Origin: an uncultured Bacillota bacterium
GTDB taxonomy: Bacteria; Bacillota; Clostridia; Tissierellales; Tissierellaceae
Reading direction: 5' to 3'
NCBI GenBank assembly: GCA_937951995.1
Contig: CALGAG010000031.1
Location: forward strand, 1 to 11,098
DNA: 11,098 nt
The notes beneath the pieces are model-generated. The model saw only the letters and a list, made by a program, of their open reading frames with translations. It was not told the origin of the DNA and did not search any database. Below, in pieces: positions 6,636 through 11,098 of this stretch. Made by a program: the position numbers and the translations under genes. Position 1 is the stretch's first letter. Each line of letters begins with the position of its first letter.

Positions 6636-7226
6636 ATGGATAACAGGATACTGAAGGACATGGAGTTCATAGTGGAGCTGGACAGGATGAAGACAATCCT
6701 AAGACAAACCAGCCTGATCACTGAAGACAGAAGAGAGGACGACGCACAGCACTCCTGGCACATAGCGGTTATGACCATGGTACTTTCGGACTACTCCAAT
6801 GAGGATATAGATGTGAACAAGGTAATAAAAATGCTCCTGATCCACGACCTTGTTGAGCTCTATGCAGGGGATACCTTCTGCTATGACCAGGAGGGGAACA
6901 AGGACAAGAGGGAAAGGGAAGTAAGGGCAGCAGAGAAGATATTCGGGATGCTACAGCCGGAAAAGGGTAAGGAGTTCAGATCGCTGTGGGATGAATTCGA
7001 GGAGATGGAAACACCTGAAGCCCTTTTTGCCGCATCAATGGACAGACTTCAGCCAATGCTGAACAACTACTACAATGGCGGGGGAACCTGGAAGAAGCAC
7101 GGGGTTGCCCAAAAAGACATTTACAAGCGTATCAGTCCTGTGAAGGATTCATCTGATAGGCTTTGGGAATTTGTTGAGCATATGCTTGAGGATGCATACA
7201 ATAGAGGCTTGATTGAAAAGAGATAA
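6636..7226 (+). CDS. HD-domain hydrolase, YfbR/HDDC2-like 5'-nucleotidase
   Basis: 196 residues. Metal-dependent HD phosphohydrolase of the HD_3 group (PF13023), related to YfbR and HDDC2, whose members remove phosphate from deoxynucleoside monophosphates. Metal-binding residues are in order: H39 in AQHSWH, H70-D71 in LLIHDLVELYAGDT with E74, and D136 in ASMDRLQP. Length matches the family. The ATG at 6636-6638 has AAGGGG (6622-6627) eight bases upstream; the ATG at 6630 is only two bases from it and a TTG at 6618 precedes it, so both are less likely. The YbaK-like gene starts 16 bases after the stop, so the two are probably one transcript. The actual substrate cannot be read from the sequence. 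Confidence 0.9.
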   Translation: MDNRILKDMEFIVELDRMKTILRQTSLITEDRREDDAQHSWHIAVMTMVLSDYSNEDIDVNKVIKMLLIHDLVELYAGDTFCYDQEGNKDKREREVRAAEKIFGMLQPEKGKEFRSLWDEFEEMETPEALFAASMDRLQPMLNNYYNGGGTWKKHGVAQKDIYKRISPVKDSSDRLWEFVEHMLEDAYNRGLIEKR

Positions 7227-7242
7227 TACAGGGGTGATTTAA

Positions 7243-7701
7243 TTGACATTGGAAAGCGTAAAAAAGCATATTGAAGATGAAAATCTTGGAATTGAAATAT
7301 ATGAGATGGAAAACAGTACGGCTACGGTAGACCTTGCAGCAGAGGCTCTTGGGGTTGAGCCTGGAAGGATTGCCAAGTCCATGGCCATAAGACTGAAGGA
7401 GAGGGATATTCTCATACTTGCCAAGGGGGATGTGAGACTTGACAACAGAAAGTTCAAGGACACATTCAAGGAAAAGGCAAGGTTCATAAATGGAGATGAT
7501 ATTTTCGAGGCTACGGGACATCCCGTGGGAGGGGTGTGTCCCTTTGGCCTGAGCAAGCCTATGGATATATACCTTGATGAATCCCTTAAGGTCTATGACT
7601 ATGTATATCCCGCAGCTGGAAGTCCCAATGCCTGCATGAAGGTTGACCTGGACTACCTTAAGGAGGTTGTGGAGGGTCAATGGGTGGATGTGTGTAAATA
7701 G
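7243..7701 (+). CDS. YbaK/ProX-type aminoacyl-tRNA deacylase
   Basis: 152 residues, YbaK/aminoacyl-tRNA-synthetase-associated domain (PF04073). Family members hydrolyse mischarged tRNAs such as Cys- or Ala-tRNA(Pro), a free-standing proofreading step. The conserved lysine is present in GRIAKSMAIRL (K45), the family glycine loop is HPVGGVCPFG (93-102), and a small-residue loop AAGSPNA occurs at 124-130. The start is TTG (7243-7245); GGGGTGAT (7231-7238) matches the anti-SD well at about six bases, and no ATG gives a full domain. Second gene of a two-gene operon with the HD-domain gene, with no obvious terminator immediately downstream. Whether the preferred substrate is Cys- or Ala-tRNA(Pro), or another, is not visible. 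Confidence 0.92.
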   Translation: MTLESVKKHIEDENLGIEIYEMENSTATVDLAAEALGVEPGRIAKSMAIRLKERDILILAKGDVRLDNRKFKDTFKEKARFINGDDIFEATGHPVGGVCPFGLSKPMDIYLDESLKVYDYVYPAAGSPNACMKVDLDYLKEVVEGQWVDVCK

Positions 7702-7728
7702 TGCACAGTTCACGATTCACAATTCACA
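7701..7728 (+). repeat. Heptamer repeat array (consensus RTTCACA)
   Basis: Four consecutive 7-base units start at the last base of the YbaK-like stop codon: GTGCACA, GTTCACG, ATTCACA, ATTCACA. The register is unbroken. Confidence 0.75.
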
Positions 7729-7762
7729 ATGAAAAGATTTAACTGAGATATGAATAAGTGTA

Positions 7763-7790
7763 AATTAATAATTAAGAGTTAAGATTTAAG
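7763..7790 (+). repeat. Heptamer repeat array (consensus AATTAAG)
   Basis: Four consecutive 7-base units: AATTAAT, AATTAAG, AGTTAAG, ATTTAAG, again in perfect register, 34 bases after the first heptamer array. Confidence 0.7.
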
Positions 7791-7861
7791 AAAGACATGG
7801 GGAACTCATTTTGGATTGCTTTCACTCTCAGGTATTTGACCGCAGTTCTTACCCTCTCAAT

Positions 7862-7895
7862 GAAATATCTAGAAATCACAGATTTCTGATATTTC
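7862..7895. repeat. 15-bp inverted repeat (hairpin)
   Basis: GAAATATC (7862-7869), one bulged T, AGAAATC (7871-7877), a 3-base ACA loop, then GATTTCT and GATATTTC (7881-7895). All 15 pairs are Watson-Crick. No T-tract on either side. Confidence 0.8.
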
Positions 7896-8086
7896 TATTG
7901 CCGGGCACGTGGTTCTTCAAGTCCGAGAAAAATCACAGCTCGTTTTTTCCATTGATTCCTATGCCGCTTCGCTTGGAGGAATCAAAGCATTCCAAAATCC
8001 TCGCTGGATTTTTCAGTCGTTCTTTCATATGAACTGCTTGTCAAAGTACCATTCGAGTTATCTCTTATTTTGAAATAATATTGCAA

Positions 8087-8124
8087 GGCACCTTTCGGGT
8101 TAATAAACTAGCCTGAAGGGTGCC
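8087..8124. repeat. 13-bp inverted repeat (hairpin)
   Basis: GGCACCTTTCGGG (8087-8099) pairs with CCTGAAGGGTGCC (8112-8124) across a 12-base loop; 11 Watson-Crick and 2 G-U pairs. There is no T-tract after it on either strand, so it is not a standard terminator. Confidence 0.75.
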
Positions 8125-8130
8125 AAATTA

Positions 8131-8170
8131 CTAAGGAGGCATCTGACTTTCCGAAGATGAACAAAAATAC
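8131..8170 (+). repeat. Short dispersed hairpin repeat, copy C
   Basis: GAGGCATCTGACTTTCCGA (8136-8154) followed by AGATGAACAAAAAT. CATCT (8140-8144) and AGATG (8155-8159) pair perfectly; in the 6464-6530 copy the equivalent arms are CACCT and AGGTG. It lies about 95 bases before another copy in the same orientation (8224-8268). Confidence 0.65.
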
Positions 8171-8223
8171 TTAACAAACACCTAAGGACTTTCAGACAAA
8201 CGCTAGAACTATAGGTATATTTT

Positions 8224-8268
8224 GAATCCGAGAGAGAGGCATCTGATTTTCCGATGTGAAATAAAAAT
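8224..8268 (+). repeat. Short dispersed hairpin repeat, copy A in the second large repeat
   Basis: Same bases as 36-80. Here its upstream neighbour is visible: the related copy at 8131-8170, in the same orientation. The two resemble each other over roughly 55 bases, including the A-rich tail. Confidence 0.6.
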
Positions 8269-8280
8269 TAAAATCAATCC

Positions 8281-8544
8281 CTAAATCTTAAACAGGAACC
8301 ATTTACAGGTAAGGATCTCATACTTAAGCTCAAAAACCTTGTTAAGACTCTGAACAACCCCCTCACACCTGTAAACAACCATCCTGTTCCCCGCAAGCTT
8401 CTCCTCCTCCTGGAAGAGAATCCGGTCTATCTTAACAACAAGGTTTGACCCGTCCTCAGCCTGAAGTCTGAACCGTAGGGGTACAGGAAACTTTTCCCCG
8501 TTGAACCAGGCAATCATTTCTATTTGTTTCATTAAAACTTTCAT
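8281..8544 (-). CDS. Second copy of the small polymerase-linked protein
   Basis: The 87-residue product is identical to that of 93-356, with the same AGGAGG site overlapping the upstream polymerase stop. Function not recognised. If the large repeat is an assembly product this is not a separate gene. Confidence 0.78.
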   Translation of the reverse strand: MKVLMKQIEMIAWFNGEKFPVPLRFRLQAEDGSNLVVKIDRILFQEEEKLAGNRMVVYRCEGVVQSLNKVFELKYEILTCKWFLFKI

Positions 8545-8556
8545 AATAAAGGCCTC

Positions 8557-9798
8557 CTAAAGATAGCTGGACATCATGGGGTAGCTTTCCTCCATGACAA
8601 CACCGCCGATTACAGGGTCGATTCCAGAATGGAGAAAGCAGGAACGGTATATTGAATTCTGACCAAACTTTGACCTTAAGGAGTCGATGGTCCGATCCAG
8701 GTTCCTGTTTCTCACATCAAAGGGCTCCAACATGGAAATCTGGAAGAATTCACTGGACTGGAGCTGGGAAAGGCTTATGGAAAGGTGCCTCAAAGGCTCC
8801 CCATCCCAAAGCTCATCGAACAAAAGGGCAGCGTACTTGTATATTGTTGAGGTTGCATCCGTTGGGGCTGCAAGCTTTCTCTGATGTGAGCAGGAGTAGA
8901 AGAGATGGTTTTTTATTGATACTGAAATCACCCATCCACACATCTCAAGATCCCTTACCCTCATACCTATCATTTCAGATATTGCCAGGAGAACCTTGTG
9001 GGCCTCATCCCGGGTCTCCACGTCGAAGGGGAGGGTTGTTGAATTCCCAACTGACTTTATGGGTGTTCCTCCGCTTCTAACCTGGGAGTTTTCAATCCCG
9101 TTGGCATACTCCCAGATAAGAAGTCCCGGCTTTTTAAGCCAGGAATGGATGTAGTCCCTGTCCAGGGAGGCCAAATGACCTATTGTGAATATTCCCCTTC
9201 CATTTAGCTTTCTTGCGGTTCTGGATCCAACCATAAAAAGGTCCTGAACGGGAAGACTCCACATTTTCTCCTCCATCTGGTGGTGGAAGAGGGTGTGGAT
9301 CTTATTTGGCTTGGAAAAGTCCGAGGCCATCTTTGCAAGAAGCTTGTTGGGACCTATCCCTATGTTCACAGTGAAACCCAGCTCATTCTCTATCCTTTTG
9401 GACATTTCCCTTGCAGCATCCATAAAGGGAGTATCCATGTTTGAATAGTCCAGAAAAACCTCATCTATTGAATAACGCTGAATAAGGGGAGAGTAATCCT
9501 GAAGAAGATGGACCATGGCGTCACTGGCAATTATATACCTGTAATAGTTTGGGGGCACCATAACCAGACCGGGACATTTCTCCCTGGCCGAATGGATTGT
9601 CTCCCCTGTTATTATGCCGAATTTCTTTGCAGGGATGGATTTGGCAAGGACTATCCCGTGCCTTTTTTCCTGGTCTCCCCCCACAATGGAGGGAATGTCC
9701 CTAAGGTCGGTCTGAGACCCGTGCTGAAGCCTGTAGGCAGCCTCCCAGGAAAGATACGCTGAATTTACGTCTATATGGAAAATGATTCTACCTGACAT
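8557..9798 (-). CDS. dinB: Second copy of the Y-family DNA polymerase
   Basis: The 413-residue product is identical to that of 369-1610, including the metal ligands, the steric-gate tyrosine and the same preferred ATG (9796-9798) behind AGAGGTG. Promoter and SOS box are also repeated. Whether the genome truly has two copies depends on the status of the large repeat. Confidence 0.93.
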   Translation of the reverse strand: MSGRIIFHIDVNSAYLSWEAAYRLQHGSQTDLRDIPSIVGGDQEKRHGIVLAKSIPAKKFGIITGETIHSAREKCPGLVMVPPNYYRYIIASDAMVHLLQDYSPLIQRYSIDEVFLDYSNMDTPFMDAAREMSKRIENELGFTVNIGIGPNKLLAKMASDFSKPNKIHTLFHHQMEEKMWSLPVQDLFMVGSRTARKLNGRGIFTIGHLASLDRDYIHSWLKKPGLLIWEYANGIENSQVRSGGTPIKSVGNSTTLPFDVETRDEAHKVLLAISEMIGMRVRDLEMCGWVISVSIKNHLFYSCSHQRKLAAPTDATSTIYKYAALLFDELWDGEPLRHLSISLSQLQSSEFFQISMLEPFDVRNRNLDRTIDSLRSKFGQNSIYRSCFLHSGIDPVIGGVVMEESYPMMSSYL

Positions 9799-9830
9799 GG
9801 AAAACACCTCTTATGTATTTCTGTGATTCA

Positions 9831-9859
9831 ATAATAACAGAACAAGTGTTCGAAGTCAA
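9831..9859 (-). promoter_or_regulatory. Promoter of the second polymerase copy
   Basis: TTGACT (9859-9854) and TATTAT (9836-9831) with 17-base spacing, as at 1643-1671. Confidence 0.78.
9839..9852. promoter_or_regulatory. LexA (DinR-type) SOS box, second copy
   Basis: GAAC-AAGT-GTTC at 9840-9851, within the spacer of the second polymerase promoter; same as 1651-1664. Confidence 0.87.
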
Positions 9860-9890
9860 GGCGGAGAAATTCTCCCTTACCAATAAAAAA

Positions 9891-9919
9891 ATGAAAAAGC
9901 CTGCTGAATCCTGTATAAT
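9891..9919 (+). promoter_or_regulatory. Putative promoter of the second radical-SAM-like copy
   Basis: ATGAAA (9891-9896) and TATAAT (9914-9919) with 17-base spacing, as at 1703-1731. Confidence 0.58.
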
Positions 9920-9951
9920 GGAGAAAAGATATAAAAGGGGAGTTGAACGGG

Positions 9952-11098
9952 ATGAAGGTGCTGTTTATAAGACCGGGAACAAGCAGAAGGAGAAAAATGA
10001 TTTCACCCTTAAGGCGACAGGAGCCCCTGGAGCTTGCCTACCTTGCAAACCAGCTGCAGGATTCGCTGCAGGATAAGGTGGAAATCGTATTTATTGATAT
10101 GGAGCTGGAAAGGGGGTCCTTTAAAAAACACCTTCTTGAAATCCAGCCTTCCCTTGTTGTGTTTTGGGGAGACCAGGGTCAGGAGGACCTTGTGGATGAC
10201 CAGGCCTCAATGGTCAAGGACATAAGCCCCGAATCCTATGTGGCCCTGGCCGGTGAGTTGTCGGAAGGGGAGGGGTCACCCTATGTGGACTTCCTTTTCA
10301 GGAAGAATCCAGTTGAAGCCTTAAATGAAACGGTCCTTGGAATAATAACCGAAAGAAGCCTCCAGGAGATAAACCGAAATGTCGCGACAGTGGAGAATGA
10401 GACCATAGATCAGCCCCTAAGGGAAGCGGATAGGGGGATATTCAGAAAATATCAGGATAGGTACTACTTTCTTCAGTACGGAGGCACTGTGGATGTAACC
10501 AGCCAGTACAGACTGGAGTTTGATGAGATGGGTCTTATTGGAAAGAAGGACAATCCATTGAGGCCATTGGAGGATGTTGCAAAGGATGTGGAATCCCTTG
10601 TGGGAGCATCCGTCTACCTTAAGGACAGGGATATTTGGGATGACCCAAAGAGATTGAAGAGGCTTTTGGAGCTGTTGAAGGAGAGGAACCTTCAAAGGGA
10701 ATATATATCCGTAGGGAACTGGAGGACTATACTTGAAAATGAATCTCTTCTGGAGGATTTTGCAGGACTTGGACTTAAGGTCCTGTTGATGGAAATGGAT
10801 TTTCCAAAGGACCAGGATGACTGGATCTTCAAGGGTGAGGTCCTAAGGATGATAAGAAAGCATGGAGTTGAGCCGGCCATAATTATAAGGGAGAAGATGG
10901 TCAAGGAGGACCAGGATGCACTTTCATTCTGGCTTAAGGACAGGAAGGAAGGGCTTGTCCTCCTTGAAGGGGAGGCCTTTGAGGAAAACAGACCCATATA
11001 TACCCATGCCAGCATAAGTACTTGGGCCTTCCTTAAGTGGACAAAGGACCATGGTCTTGGGGAAGCCAGGAGAAGGCAAAAGGAGTACAAAAATACTC
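9952..11098 (+). CDS. Radical-SAM-like cysteine-free protein, second copy, cut by the window end
   Basis: The first 382 codons match the gene at 1764-2921; the last three residues and the stop fall beyond the window. This is truncation by the window, not a broken gene. Start ATG at 9952-9954, same ribosome binding site. No cysteine in this copy either. Confidence 0.7.
   Translation, partial: MKVLFIRPGTSRRRKMISPLRRQEPLELAYLANQLQDSLQDKVEIVFIDMELERGSFKKHLLEIQPSLVVFWGDQGQEDLVDDQASMVKDISPESYVALAGELSEGEGSPYVDFLFRKNPVEALNETVLGIITERSLQEINRNVATVENETIDQPLREADRGIFRKYQDRYYFLQYGGTVDVTSQYRLEFDEMGLIGKKDNPLRPLEDVAKDVESLVGASVYLKDRDIWDDPKRLKRLLELLKERNLQREYISVGNWRTILENESLLEDFAGLGLKVLLMEMDFPKDQDDWIFKGEVLRMIRKHGVEPAIIIREKMVKEDQDALSFWLKDRKEGLVLLEGEAFEENRPIYTHASISTWAFLKWTKDHGLGEARRRQKEYKNT

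Larger units (their letters stand above)
7702..8280. other. 579-base non-coding region with repeats and hairpins
   Basis: No gene is supported between the YbaK-like stop and the end of the second 87-residue gene. The stretch holds two heptamer arrays, hairpins at 7862-7895, 7994-8013 and 8087-8124, and two copies of the short hairpin repeat (8131-8170, 8224-8268). A plus-strand open frame (7811-8032) and a 31-codon minus-strand frame (7933-8028) that continues through stop codons overlap each other and look non-coding. No T-tract follows the larger hairpins, so they are not typical terminators, and how transcription of the converging operons ends here is unclear. The arrangement resembles a dispersed non-coding repeat element, which cannot be confirmed from one copy. 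Confidence 0.65.
8189..11098. repeat. Right copy of the 2,910-bp terminal direct repeat
   Basis: Same sequence and orientation as 1-2910. It stops at the window end inside the left arm of the terminator hairpin (equivalent to base 2910), so the radical-SAM-like gene is cut before its stop codon. Confidence 0.97.

Noticed and set aside
7132..7713. Minus-strand 193-codon frame opposite the HD and YbaK genes
   Set aside because: Antisense to two genes with clear family motifs; the product shows no family features.
7701..7790. CRISPR-like array
   Set aside because: The units are 7-base tandem heptamers with no spacers, and there are no cas genes.
7811..8032. 73-codon plus-strand open frame starting with TTG, with GGGG a few bases upstream
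   Set aside because: No domain, odd composition, lies over strong hairpins in a repeat-like block, and the opposite strand reads equally protein-like text through stops. More likely a repeat than a gene.
8087..8124. Intrinsic terminator for the converging operons
   Set aside because: The stem is good but no T-tract follows on either strand; kept as a hairpin repeat only.
1..8188. The 8,188-base unit as a plasmid
   Set aside because: No Rep, Mob, partition or toxin-antitoxin gene and no iteron-like origin seen; the gene content is chromosomal. A non-plasmid circle or duplication is still possible.

Overview
The window looks like chromosomal DNA from a Gram-positive anaerobe, most likely a member of the Clostridia. 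The base composition is moderate, arginine is mostly AGG/AGA, isoleucine often ATA, Shine-Dalgarno sites are strong (AGGAGG type), and TTG/GTG starts are common. It also has a T-box leader and a GAAC-N4-GTTC LexA (DinR-type) SOS box. The genus cannot be named from the sequence. There are no rRNA, tRNA, CRISPR, transposase, phage or plasmid replication genes.

Layout: the first 2,910 bases (1-2910) recur as the last 2,910 bases (8189-11098), so the window is one 8,188-base period plus a 2,910-base terminal redundancy. This is either a tandem duplication, a circular molecule, or an assembly product; the sequence alone cannot decide. Within one period: (a) 93-1610, minus strand, an SOS-controlled Y-family DNA polymerase followed by an 87-residue partner gene; (b) 1764-2921, plus strand, a radical-SAM/B12-like protein with no cysteine at all, divergent from the polymerase; (c) a perfect 17-bp bidirectional terminator at 2901-2937; (d) 2945-6376, minus strand, a T-box leader followed by a TrpX-TrpY-TrpZ type ABC transporter (lipoprotein, permease, ATPase) and an OsmC-family gene; (e) 6636-7701, plus strand, an HD-domain nucleotidase-like gene and a YbaK-type tRNA deacylase-like gene; (f) 7702-8280, a 579-base non-coding stretch holding heptamer repeats, several hairpins and two copies of a short dispersed repeat. 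From 8281 to the end, section (a) and most of (b) are repeated.

How the parts work: DNA damage should release LexA from the polymerase promoter and induce translesion synthesis. Uncharged tRNA (tryptophan is the best reading of the specifier) should let transcription pass the T-box terminator and raise amino-acid import; the OsmC gene appears to ride on the same transcript. The HD and YbaK genes form a small housekeeping operon (nucleotide pool and tRNA proofreading). The main items for a second look are the 8,188-base periodicity, the cysteine-free radical-SAM-like protein, and a short hairpin repeat family whose stem shows compensatory changes between copies.
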